Shown here piece after piece: positions 12,964 to 23,852 of a DNA stretch of 64,000 nucleotides (its first letter is position 1; every line of letters begins with the position of its first letter). Location: assembly GCA_027576995.1 (NCBI GenBank), contig JANBQC010000070.1:1-64000 (forward strand), written 5' to 3'. The notes under the pieces were generated by a model, which was not told the origin of the DNA, ran no database searches, and saw nothing but the letters and a program-made list of their open reading frames with translations. This DNA is from Dimargaris cristalligena (Eukaryota > Kickxellomycota > Dimargaritomycetes > Dimargaritales > Dimargaritaceae). A program made the translations under genes and the position numbers.

Positions 12964-13081
12964 AGTTGTGGTCATATGCAGATGTTTACACCGTATCCCG
13001 TTGGATCTGCGCAGTTAAGGGTCTGTCAGCCAATTTAGTACTGAGGTGGGTGACCACTTGGGAATAGTTGGTGCTACAACT
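12964..13081 (+). rRNA. 5S rRNA: 5S ribosomal RNA gene
   Basis: A 118-base segment with the features of eukaryotic 5S rRNA, the small RNA of the large ribosomal subunit, transcribed by Pol III. The ends pair as helix I: AGTTGTGG with CTACAACT forms eight pairs, one a G-T wobble. Internal matches include ATCCCGTTGGATCTGCGCAG and AGTTAAG (A-box region), TTAGTACTGAGGTGGGTGAC, and GGGAATAGTTGGTGCT (box C region). CCAA and TTGG can pair as helix V. A TTTT terminator starts at the last base (13081-13084). The length equals the family norm. Only one copy is visible, so 5S genes may be dispersed in this genome. Whether it is still transcribed cannot be seen, since an insertion lies at its 5' edge; the internal promoter is intact. 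Confidence 0.85.
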
Positions 13082-13084
13082 TTT

Positions 13085-14315
13085 GCTTACTCTTTTAAAA
13101 ATTGGTATGATGCATTGGAGGGGCTGTAGGATATAATATGCTTTAAATTTGATGTCATTAGTACTGAATGCATGGAAATGATTACCGCAGGGTTAGTTAA
13201 GACTTGACCTGATTATTTTCCGGATGTCAGTAGTGGAGGAAGTGTAATTAGAATGGTGTATATCTAGAATTTTATGGTTTTATTAACTGATCTCTTGAAT
13301 CAACATCCATTTAGGGCATGGCAAGTAGGCCACTGTATAAAGAAGAGGGCTTAGTAGACCGGCTGTATAGTTAAAGAGCGGGAAGCGGCCCCTGACGGGT
13401 GGTACAAGAGCTTGTGTGACGGCTGGGGGACTTCCGAATAAGAGACGCCATTGACAACTGGACACAGCAAGGCAAGGGCGATTTTTTTATATGCTGAGAA
13501 TGGGGAAAGGGTATATGTAAGTAATTGGTATTGTATTGTATATATATGTGGATCTGTGTGGGCGGGTTGGGTGGATGGATGATGTGGGTGTGATTAATGC
13601 GGGAGGAGGAAACAGTAGTAAAATAGACCAATGGGTTGAAGCAAGTCAGGTGCATTATAGGAGGGGATGGGGGAAAAAGGGAAAAGGGGAAAAGGGGTAT
13701 AAGGAGGGAATGTCCCGCCGCCCCATACCCGCTGGCCTTTCTTTCCCATTCCATCCGCGTGTTGTATGTAGCCAGCTGTTTCCCCTCTCCTCTCTTGTAC
13801 TGGGAATAGTATATAGTTATATATTATTATTTATTATTCTACCACCACCACTTTAGTCGTACCGCCAAGTTTCTTTCCCAAAGACCTCCCACCCACGCTC
13901 TCTCTTCCCCCCCCTCCCACCTATTATCTTTTTCGCTCTCCCGATCTTCGTCCCAAGCCTCTCGTCATTTTCTCCCTCCCTCCCCTTAGCTAACTGGGTC
14001 AACGACGCGCCTCGATTTTACTGACCCCTCCCTCCCCTCTCCTTCTCCAATCAGGCGACTAGCTGGGTAGAGAGAGTGCAATTAGCCCTGCCTTGGACGC
14101 AGTACCTTTTCCCCCGCTTAAAGTAAACATTCCCTTCCGCGGACGGACGGACAGGCAGACAAACGAACAAACGGACAGTCAAACCGACGAACCCCGCACC
14201 CTCTTCCACATATACAATACCCGCGCATATACACATATACGCATACACCCACCTACCCACACACACACACCCTCTCCTCTCTCTACACACTCGCATTCTT
14301 CACCCGAGCAGCGGC
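13085..14315. other. Spacer between the 5S gene and the BED/hAT-derived gene
   Basis: The first half is AT-rich with no gene. From about 13860 it is strongly pyrimidine-rich with a CA-rich run near 14255-14270, then leads into the ATG at 14316; this is probably the promoter and leader of the next gene. Confidence 0.5.
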
Positions 14316-15236
14316 ATGTTCACCCCTAAACGCAAACGCGAAGACCTCCTTGCCTCCGACGACACCTCGCCCCTGTCGCATGGCGCCGAATCCGTCACCC
14401 CCCTCACCAATGCCACCGTAGAAAAGCTCCGGGCCGCCGGGGGCGGTGACGACGGAACCGGGGCCAACGGCAATATGCTTTCCCCGGCCACCATGCAGAA
14501 GCGGGCCGTTCGCCAGAAGGTCATTGACGGCATCTATACGCTGATTCCACCGCCGGGCAACCACCATTCCACGTGCTGGGAGCGGTTCAATTATGTGGCA
14601 GACGAAGAGGGCCATATCATGCCCTATACGTGCTGCAAAGTGTGCAAAGACGTGTATACTTACAAGGGCAAAGACACGGGCACCAAGGGTATGATCCACC
14701 ACCGCTGTAAACGTTACAAGAGCGACCTAGATGCCTCGGATTTGGGCGGAGTGTCGCCGTCCATGGTCGACCATCTCCTCCTCAACGGCAAAACGAAACT
14801 CCCCGGCGGGTTTAATCTCCGTGGTGGGAAACTGCACGACCCCGAAGTGTCCGCCGCGCTGGCTAGTGAATTGTTGGCCCAGGCCCTCAACAAGGACCAG
14901 CCCACCTACGTCCCCGTTAACCAGGAAATCCGCCAAGTCCTGCTGCAGAGTTGCACCACGTTTATTTGCCAGGATATGCGGTCCGTCGATACGTTCGCTG
15001 ACGAGGATTTTTTGGATCTGTTGCAAACCGCCATTAACCTCGGCGCGAAATTCGGGCATTTCGATGTCACACGAATCCTACTCGCCCATAGCAGTGATTC
15101 AGCAACGGCTGCTAATGCCGCTGCGGTCGGATCCCCCACTGCTTCGTCATCCGGGGTAGGATCCCTCGTGGGTTCCGCGAACTCAGGCATGCAGTTGGAT
15201 CTTACAGATGCTGTGGTCATGGGTAGTATGGAATAA
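14316..15236 (+). CDS. BED-finger / hAT transposase-derived DNA-binding protein (no catalytic domain)
   Basis: A 306-aa single-exon protein starting with a basic KRKRED stretch (possible nuclear signal). Residues about 84-131 look like a BED zinc finger: W88xxF91, C107xxC110, and an HHRC ending at C131, a variant of the usual His/Cys pair. Residues about 200-256 match the DNA-binding/dimerisation region of Hermes-type hAT transposases (LLQSCTTFICQDMR, then an LGAKFG motif near 242-247). The frame then ends in an Ala/Ser/Gly-rich tail with tandem stops TAATGA. The RNase-H-like DDE domain and C-terminal dimerisation domain of a normal hAT transposase (over 550 aa) are absent. This suggests a domesticated regulator rather than an active transposase. 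An uninterrupted frame and a C-terminal tail of its own argue against recent decay. No flanking terminal repeats were found. Confidence 0.65.
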   Translation: MFTPKRKREDLLASDDTSPLSHGAESVTPLTNATVEKLRAAGGGDDGTGANGNMLSPATMQKRAVRQKVIDGIYTLIPPPGNHHSTCWERFNYVADEEGHIMPYTCCKVCKDVYTYKGKDTGTKGMIHHRCKRYKSDLDASDLGGVSPSMVDHLLLNGKTKLPGGFNLRGGKLHDPEVSAALASELLAQALNKDQPTYVPVNQEIRQVLLQSCTTFICQDMRSVDTFADEDFLDLLQTAINLGAKFGHFDVTRILLAHSSDSATAANAAAVGSPTASSSGVGSLVGSANSGMQLDLTDAVVMGSME

Positions 15237-16628
15237 TGAGTAGGATCCCAGGTGAAAGGAGGAAGGAGATGGGTAAAAGGGTAAGGGTGGGGGAGGTTTG
15301 AGGTGCGGATCTTATATATATATATATATCCCCATGGCCCATCAACGGTCAGACGGTTTTTTCATCTATAGACACTGTGGGGGGGATGGTTGTTCTTTCA
15401 CATCCCTTCCCCCTTTTCCTAAAATTCGCCTAATCTCCGCCCTCTATAGGGGGCTTATCTGTTACTAAGTGATAGATAATTCTACGGGGCGAAACCCCCT
15501 CTCCCCACTTGATCTACAAATGCCGCCCTGTTTTTCGCCTTATCACTCACCCCCTCCTCATTCCTTCATACCGAATGCACTTTGCCCGAGAAGGGGCTTA
15601 CATTATTTGGGAGTGTTCATTGAAAATTTTTATTACTCGACCTTAATTTTGATACCTGAATCCCGGGCCTTCACCGCTTATAGTTAGCTGATTTTGCACC
15701 ATCGCCACTTTATTCTCCCCCCTCCTTTTCGGCTGACGTTTGTCCCACTATAAGAGCTTTGGGGGAGGGGTTTGACTACGATGATCCATCATATCGGCCT
15801 GTTTTATTTTTCCGCTTCTTCCCCTAGGGTATTTTCTATATATTATCCTATTCATCTCCCCTCACCCGCCAAGTTCGCTATTTTTTTAACCCTTTTACCC
15901 CCAAAATTCGCCCACTTTTACCAACCCTCTCTTGTATTTTCTCCACACTGGTTTAACCTAATAATGACCCTAATGTTTCCCGCCAACCGCGCGCTAACAT
16001 GCACACACTTCGCCCCCCTCCCTCGTTTTCTCCTCTTTTCCTGGACCTACCTACTGTTGTTGACCTCTCACTTGTCCTGGTTTCGCTTGAAATTCATACG
16101 AGTAGCCCGGTCAAACAAAACCTATTCCACACATACACACACACACACACCCTTCCACAAACCCACCACCAACGGAGCCAGTATTTTTAACTTGATTGTT
16201 TACTGCGCGTAGCTGTACATAGAGTCTCTCTCATCTTTTTTTTTCTCTTGCCATCACCATTCTAAACTTACCGCACTACAGGTTATTATTACATTAAACC
16301 CAATTTTAGCCCTATGCTATCAGACTGGCATTATTGCAGCACTGTCACACGCACGTACACATACATAGATCAGGCTAATCAAGGCGCAATATGGGCCTCG
16401 GGTATTAGATTTACCCCTGATTCTATAGGTTTGGGTATTTTGGAAATATACTAAAGCGAGTTTATCTACATATATAGGCGGTATATACTCCGTGATCACG
16501 GCCAAGGGGATGAGAAACTAAAGGGATACCGACCATTTCACTTTGAGTAGTAATCGGCCAACCCTGAAAGAAACAAATAAATAAAAAAAGACCGGCCGGA
16601 ATAAAAACGAGGACCAGAGGGTATATTA
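15237..16628. other. Spacer between convergent genes
   Basis: Pyrimidine-rich, non-coding sequence downstream of two convergent genes. It contains an (AT)n run near 15315-15330 and a (CA)n run at about 16129-16150. No gene supported. Confidence 0.55.
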
Positions 16629-18319
16629 CTATCTCTTCCGGACCAAGGCGAGGAGGATAACGGCATATTGGTAGAACTGCTCCTTGGCCATGAACAAAAA
16701 GGCCGAAGTGAGTACGCTCTGAACCAACTTGAATTCAATCCCCTTGTACAGACCCTCGACTCCTTCGTACTTGATAATCTTACGCAGGCCATCCAGGACA
16801 CTGTGGTAACGCTGGGATTCATCACTCTGGGACTGGCGTAGTTGCATGCGGGATTTAATGACAATGTAGGGGTAGGTGATGGCGGTGGCGACCAGTTTAC
16901 TAATGGCCCCCAGGAGGAAGAAGTCTAGGTTGCCGAGGGCGCGGCCCCCGCCGAGGCGCTGGAGACGGGCCTTCAGACGCTCGAATACGGTGTATTGGAT
17001 GATAGGGTTAATGACCAGAATTAGAGCCGGGAGAGTGCCCTGCCAGAGGGCTCCTATCCCGTCCTGTTTGACGATCTGGGTGAGCATTTGGATGAACGAC
17101 GGGGGGCTCCTAGGGCTCGCAGTTACTTTGACTCCGTCTGGCCCGACAGCCTCCTCGTCAACTGAGTTCTTACGGGTGGTTTGGCGCATCTGGGTATGTG
17201 GGCGACCAAACGGTGAACCGATGATGTAAAAGATAGCAGTAGAACAACGTTAACAATAAGTGTGAATTACCAGGACATTACTATAACGAAAGACGGCCGA
17301 CGATACCAACGACGTGCGTGAAATTATCGTAATCCCAAGACGGTTTTACCATCCAAAAGGCTTATAATGATACCAAAAAAACAACCACTTACATTGATAA
17401 CCCAAATGGGGTTGGTGGTTAGGACCACCGCAGCGCCGGCGATGGCACCGGCCAGCATACTTTGGCCAGTGGTCATGCTCTTGCGGTTGGAGGCCTTCTG
17501 GAACGAACCCTTGATGGATTCGAAAAAGAAGTAGTAGACGCCATTGGTGATGGCATTGCCAAACACCGCCGACTCAACCCCGCTATAATAGGCAATTTCC
17601 GGGTATAAGCAACGTCAACGATTGCGATATATATATATATATATCTAAACATCGGTTAATAATAAAGTAGGCCTATTGCATGTAACGTAGCCCGGCCTTA
17701 TTCGTACGGCTGACATTCGGAAATAGCACGCTCATCACCAATTCAACTTGTAATATCAGTTCTTTTCCCACTTATATTGCAACATTGGCAATTAATTAGA
17801 TAGATAGGGAATAGACGACCAACGTGTCGCCACAGTATCACTGATAGGGTAGATAGGTAAGGGGAGGGGGGAAGATACTTACGCAAAAAGTCCGCGAACG
17901 CCCTCCTTTTCCACAATCTTCTTAATGGCGTCAACCTTGAGGCCCTTCTCACCCTCGACTGCCTTCTTGCGCTCCACCTGGAGGCGGGAGCTGACCGTGA
18001 TGAGCGGGTAGGTCAGCAGCATCGAAACAATGCCGCCCCCGGCACCTGGCATTGGAATACCCCGGTGTTTAGTCAATAAATAGGTTATAAGAAATTAAAT
18101 ACGTGGTTATTTGAGGCGGGGCATTTAACGATTATAATAATGGTAATGGTATTGCTATTGGTATTATTGATATTAGGTTAGCTCGAGGCCGTTGCGGTAG
18201 GCCTATTATACCCAGTTGGATTTTGGGGAAATAAATATGCGAGTATCATCGACTGTATCAAATGGTCGGGGAGAAAGCGTATACCTACCGGCAACAGCGT
18301 GGGCAATGTTATCCGACAT
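16629..18319 (-). CDS. ANT1: Peroxisomal adenine nucleotide carrier (PMP47/Ant1, SLC25A17 family)
   Basis: Four exons: 18319-18289, 18045-17883, 17582-17393 and 17189-16629. Phases join cleanly to give 314 aa, close to the 307 aa of human SLC25A17. The start (ATG at 18319) gives MSDNIAHAVAG followed by AGGGIVSMLLTYPLITV, the N-terminal signature of this subfamily. Three mitochondrial-carrier repeats are visible, with P-x-[DE]-type motifs altered as in PMP47: TYPLITVSSR, TNPIWVINMR, TYPYIVIKSR. Family role: exchange of cytosolic ATP for AMP across the peroxisomal membrane, needed to activate fatty acids inside peroxisomes. The loop after the second repeat carries an extra Ser/Arg-rich segment near the start of exon 4. 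It ends RKR-stop. Introns have GTAAGT-like donors; the second holds an (AT)n run (17627-17644). Confidence 0.9.
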
Positions 18320-19433
18320 ATTGGTAAAGGTGGTGGAGTAGCAGGTAATGGTGGGGGCTGGTGGTGTTTAGCAATGGGAGGCACAGCGAATGGGCTGGAA
18401 ATGCATGCGCTTATAGAGGAGGGAGGGGATCACGGTAAGTCAGGATACGAATGAAGCCAATGGCGACCGACAATAAATAGGCAAACTGGGGTAGAAATAG
18501 AGAAAGGGAGGAGCGAGAGAGGAGGAGTGGTCTCTATAGGGTTATAAAAAGCAGGCGCCGAAGAGCTATAGTGTGTGTTTTATATTATGGCTCACACACA
18601 CACTCCTTAGTATTACTCCTGTTATGGCAATGCCATTACTACTATTATTCTATGCACAGGTAATTGGTGGTAGCAGCAGAGCTGTGTTACGGGGGGCAAG
18701 AGATAATCTTAGTGGATTTGGCTTGTGACTTACTTTCAGCTGCTGGACATCCCTGTTATATATATCCCCAGGTAGCTTGACTTTATTCGGACATGATTCC
18801 TTCCTACGTATACTATTCGCCAACCATACCTCTCTGTGAAAAGGGGGTTTGGCCAACACCCGGCTATCGCCATTGAAAGTGAGGAAGGGAGGACTACAGC
18901 CCCACCACCAACTTGTACGCCAGCCAGCCCACGGCCACAATGCTGAGCCAATCCGATCGCTGGGTTGGGAACTATGTGAGGCAGCCAACCTGTAAATTAG
19001 GAAATATATAATATAGCTTACCTATCCACCACTATCCCTCCGATACACGTGAAAGCATGCCGGTTGAATGAGTCGTCGGATCCAGGGAAAATAGTGAAAA
19101 ACAAACCTAAGCATCAATAACACCCGGCGTTCTTCAGTTACCCATAGGACTTAATACTACTTGGGACTATCCCATGATCCACACACATACTGCCCGACAT
19201 TCTGTTCAAAAAGACTAGGAAAGTAATCCCTCGCAGTTATCCTCCACTAAAATATTACAAGCCTAATTCGATCGATCTTAAGAAAAACGAATGGTACCGT
19301 GGCATTTTTACTTTCAACCAAATGAATTATATAAAAAGGGAATTCAATATTTAACGAAACTAAAATGAAAAAGACGATATGTGATAATATCTACCAAACC
19401 CTCAGACCAAATAAAAGCAGCTACACCACGGAC
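18320..19433. other. Spacer between the carrier and phosphatase genes
   Basis: Mostly AT-rich. A short GC-richer patch at about 18890-19100 carries splice-like signals and, on the minus strand, a hydrophobic peptide (SDWLSIVAVGWLAYKLVVGL) ending in a stop. I could not assemble a gene from it; see findings. Confidence 0.4.
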
Positions 19434-21006
19434 TTAGGTGATGTTATTAGTCACCTTAATTTCACCATTATCCGACGACAAATGAGTCACCGAATCCAGA
19501 AGGACGGGAATAAACACATATTCATCCAAGGCACTGGGGGGGCGGGTTCGTTCGGCCCAACCCGGTGCGGCCAGTTTCACCGGCAAATCGGATTCAGGGT
19601 AGACCCGCTGCTGCTGCAAAGCGGCAAGCTGATCTTCGGTCAAGTCACACCGCCGGTACACCTGGATCTGGTTCACGCAGGTGTTGCGGTGAGTGTACTG
19701 GCCCATCCACCCAAGGTTGCCTTCGATAAGGGAAGATAGAATGATACGAAGTAAACGACCGTGGACTATTGTGAAAGATTTGGGAATTAAGACCGAATCA
19801 AAGGGTTAGTGGGTAAGTCATATGCACAAGAAGTAAATTGGTTTCTCAATCCCCAGCAAAGTGGGTTTTGCGAGGCAGCGAACTACAGTAAAGAGACTGG
19901 TTGGTTAGTTGGTTGGTACCAGCGATTAAATAAAAGTGAATGGTCCTCCTGTAGCTCAGGATCATGTCCGCTGAGAAATAGTTGTGACCTACCGACAATA
20001 ACCACGTGGTCTAGACCATTGGCCTGCTCAATAATCGATACGAATGGCTCAATAATTCGGTTTTCTACGTGAAGGGGTGACTCGCCACCCTCAAGACAAG
20101 CTAAAACATATACCAAAATACAACCAGTGACGGTGGTTAATTAAGAGCTATGCATCAGTTTAGAGTAGTGGTGGTGAAGGATGAGGCAATATTCCAGACG
20201 CAACATATAAGTAGGATTATGAGGTATCCGGGGAACTTACCACTAAAGTCGCCCTCGTTCCATTTATCAATAAGCTCGTCTAATTTGGGGCAGCTCCTCC
20301 CCTCCCATATTCCCCAACAGATTTCAGACAGTCCGGGGTAGGTCTGGGTGGTCACGGTCGGTAGTTTCGGGGATGCGATTAAATTAATAATGAAATTGGG
20401 TAAATTAGGCTTCGTACTTGGAATATACTGGGTAGGCTTTCCATGACTCTGGAATGTGTATATACGTGGCCACCCCCTGTAAGGCAGAAAGGGCCCCCCT
20501 CCTCTGGGACAATGTGCTCATCGCGGGAGTAAGTTAGCCATAGTGGCGCAGCAGACTTACCGTGAATTTAACTGCCGGGTGATGGCATTGGATGGCGCCG
20601 GCCGTCTCCTTAGCCCGCTTAATCCGGTACAGCGGATAGATACAGTATACAAGAGATGGATATTTTTGAAAATATACGCATTAAAAAATCGGTTAGTTTG
20701 GAAAGGCTTGACTGATCCTAAAATCATCAATAGTCAACTCAGAGGTGATGTTATTACTACTATGTATCGGCTTACCCGCAAATCACTGGATATTAACCAG
20801 TCGACCGGTTGGGACCGGAACCGATTACCTAGTCGCTGGGCCTGTTCACGACCAGTATCATTGAGAGGAGCGTCAACGCCACTGCCCTGTAGGACGTTGA
20901 GTTTGTTGAGGTCAGTCTCCCCGTGCCGACACAGGTAGAGGGTGGTGTACGGTTTGGGAATAGGGGCCGGGCCAGTTGTGGTCGTGTCGTCGTGGGGGGC
21001 GGTCAT
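19434..21006 (-). CDS. Histidine phosphatase superfamily protein (phosphoglycerate mutase-like)
   Basis: Five exons: 21006-20776, 20617-20561, 20343-20241, 20100-19993 and 19765-19434. They join in phase to give 276 aa. The frame runs further 5' without an ATG, so ATG 21006 is used. The phosphohistidine site is LCRHGETDLN (H28). The branch GIWEG (about E110) supplies the acid, and the second catalytic His is in VHGRLLR (H168). NTCVNQIQVY matches the family's C-terminal N-T-x-V-N motif. Members are cofactor-dependent phosphoglycerate mutases or broad-specificity phosphatases in the cytosol. Length and the lack of longer mutase insertions favour a small-molecule phosphatase, but the substrate cannot be read from the sequence. 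Most donors are GTAAG-type; exon 4 uses GTAGGT. Confidence 0.85.
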
Positions 21007-22433
21007 TTTTTTCGACAGCTGCACAAAAACCGGTTGGTTGGTTGGTTGGTTGGTGACTGGGTCAAAACTGGGGAGGATTGCGGGGGAAAAAATAATATTT
21101 ACGCCGAGGCGGTGGCGGGATGCGTAGAAAGGGGGAATGGTTGAAGGAGGGTAGTAGGTCGGCTAGGTACACTGCGGTACGTCCGTTAAACCTAGTCCAA
21201 GGGGCGGCGGGGGGTTGGGAACTTGTGGCCACTAGGTTTTTCAACGGTAATGCGTTTTTCAGCCTATTGGTCCGGTTCCTTTTGGTAAACTTGCAGAGTT
21301 GGAGAAGGGTAAGAGTGGTAAGCGAAGAGTAACTAGTAGTGAGGCGTGCGTATTATAGTCGGGAATGGCACGACTGGTGTAAAGAGTCGAAAAACGATAT
21401 ACAATAGTGCCAAAGGTCGCTGAAAATTATATATATATATATATAACGAGGAAAAGGCAGTTTGAGAATAAAAGAAAGGTCAAGGGATTTATTTATTACC
21501 CATCCAACCACCCTCTTACGCATATACGCAACCACAGTGGTTGTAGGATGTATGCGCTGGCTCGGGACAGGACAAAGCCAGGTCAACTCGGCGGCCTGTA
21601 GTGTAAGTAAGTAGTAGTAAGTATGTCCCACTAGCAATCCTATCACACCCAAATGGAGAGAACGAGTCACAGGCTAAACCAGAAAATGGGCCGAGACTGG
21701 AGGAAGGATTGGGTGTGGCGCCGCCTTTCGTGACTCGTGGGGGACCTTTTCTCCTACCCTCCCCGATTCCCCCACGCACAATATCTGCATATCCAAACGC
21801 CATTCCTGTGCATACTATAATCACGTGACTATAAGTATATAAATGGGACGGCGACTTTGGTCCCGTTAAGCTCCAATGGTATTATAAGATTTTGGCTTAT
21901 GCAAATAATTACCACCATCGGAGAGGATCGGGGTTTACGGATATTCCGTAGTATCCAGGTGGACTCCAATGATAATCCCCTGCTGTAAAATAAAGAAACC
22001 AGATAAATAACTGCCAGTTCCCCCAGGATATACCCCCGAGCCCAAAGTCCACCAGCCGCATTATTACCAGGCCGAACTGCGCCACTAAAAGTAGGTAAAT
22101 GCATATTTAATGGTTGCGAAAACAGAGTGGGGCCTCAGTAGTACATCGATTTCCCCCAATGGTTCGCGAATCCATGAGGCACAGTAAAGATATACAACTT
22201 ATACAAATACAGTAAATAAGGAAGTGGAGCTGGAGTTGGGTCAACCACCATAAAATAAATGTCCAGGGTAATGAAAATACTGCTAATGAGCGAATAAAAA
22301 TATAATAAAATGTAGATTGATGAACAACTGGATAGACCTAGCTGGAGGGGAATGTGCAGAATAAAGGTAGGAAACGACGGGAAACTAGGTCGCACACCAT
22401 GTCATGGCACCCCATTACCATCACCCCACCCAA
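21007..22433. other. Upstream region of the phosphatase gene
   Basis: Contains a (TTGG)n run near 21031-21053 just 5' of the phosphatase start and an (AT)n run near 21428-21445. No gene supported. Confidence 0.5.
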
Positions 22434-23852
22434 CTAACAACACCGGTAACCACCCATTCCGAATCGGCCTTGGTAACCGTCCGATAGGTTAACCTGTCCA
22501 TTAGTTGGTGATGCCCCGGCCAACTCACCGTTCGGACCACCATTCGCCGGTCCTAGACGCTGCGAAGCATCCAGGGTTGTTTCCGCCTGCCGCATCAGTT
22601 GCAGCAAATGGTGTACCAGGCACCGGGCCGCCTCGTCGAGATTGGTGTTTTCTTTGGCGGAGGTCGGAAACCAATCCAAGTAGCCGTTTTCGGTACAGTA
22701 CTGATCGAGCTGGCGGGTGGATTGTTGGGGAGGTAAGCCCTGGGTAGCTGGGGTCAAGTCGCTTTTATTGGCGAGTAACACGGCCGGAATACTGCCCCCG
22801 CCAAGGCTGTCGGGAAGTGTGACTTTGGAGTCTAAATCGGATTTCCAGCGCTGAATGGCGTCGAAGGAGTCGGGGTTGGTCATGTCGTACACGAGTAAGG
22901 CGCCCGTGGCTTCTTTAAAATATACCTGGGTGTAGGAATAGGAGAACCCATTCCGGAAAAGAGTAGCAAACAAATATGGTGGCGTAAATAGGATCATCGG
23001 TTGGTGAGGGCTAATGAAATAAATCAACTGAAGGAAGGAAGGAAGGTTGGTAGGTAGGTGGTGCATATCTACCGAAGTCCGATTAGGTTGATACCAATGT
23101 TGTGCGGGAGAGTGATTAGTTATCGAATACTGTAGAAACTAACCCTAGTCATCGAGCTGTAGCGCTCCTGGCCTGCGATTGATCCATATTATGATCGGAG
23201 TGACGGGATAGGTGTTTAAATGACAAAGGTCGCATAATATACAATATTATTAGTAAATGGGCTGAATGTTAGTAGGGAATGCCGGCCAGTCTCGCCCCCC
23301 CCCCTTTGGACACTCCAGAGAAATCAAGTACCCGTCCCCTACAAACTGATATAATGGTAAATGATGGGAATACTTACCGGCAATATCCCACAGCTGTAAT
23401 TTTACGACGATATCATCATCGTATTGTATGGTTTTGACAGCGAAATCTACCCCAATCTAAACAGTCAGACGAAGAGGAACAAGGACAATAATAGTTATAT
23501 CCATACAAAAAAATAGGTATGCACATTGCACGGTGAGGCCCGGGCAACGTCCTAGTGGGCCTTAATACAAGGGGAGAGGAGTGAAAGAGGCGGGGAAAAA
23601 GAAGAGCAACAGCGCACCCAGTAGGCAATATTAAACGGACCAACAATGCATTCAAGTCAATTGAGCAAGGAAAGCAGAACTTACCGTGGCTTGGTAATTG
23701 TCAGCAAATTCGTCGTTGACGAAGCGGCGGATACTCGATGTTTTACCAGTACCGGCTGCACCAATAACCAGCACTTTAAACATGTACTGGGTAACAATGC
23801 GGGTGATGGTTTCGCCGTCGGAGTTGGAGGCAGTTGAGTCGGGATGGCCCAT
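22434..23852 (-). CDS. RAB32: Rab32/Rab38-like small GTPase
   Basis: Four exons: 23852-23685, 23456-23378, 23172-23144 (only 29 nt) and 22925-22434. All phases join; 255 aa. G motifs: P-loop GAAGTGKT (31-38), switch I with T56 and IGVDFAVKTI, WDIAGQE (79-85), NKSD (145-148) and SAK (181-183). The Ile in DIAGQE instead of the usual Thr, the MTRVYFKEA stretch and the WKSDLDSKV and IPAVLLANK motifs are typical of the Rab32/38/29 subfamily. The C-terminus ends in CC, a geranylgeranylation site, after a Gly/Asn/Pro-rich hypervariable region. Rab32-type proteins act in trafficking to lysosome-related organelles and at mitochondria. The frame starts upstream without an ATG, so the ATG at 23852 was chosen. 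Confidence 0.88.

Noticed and set aside
14283..15220. Several minus-strand frames of 60-139 codons
   Set aside because: Shadows of the BED/hAT-derived gene.
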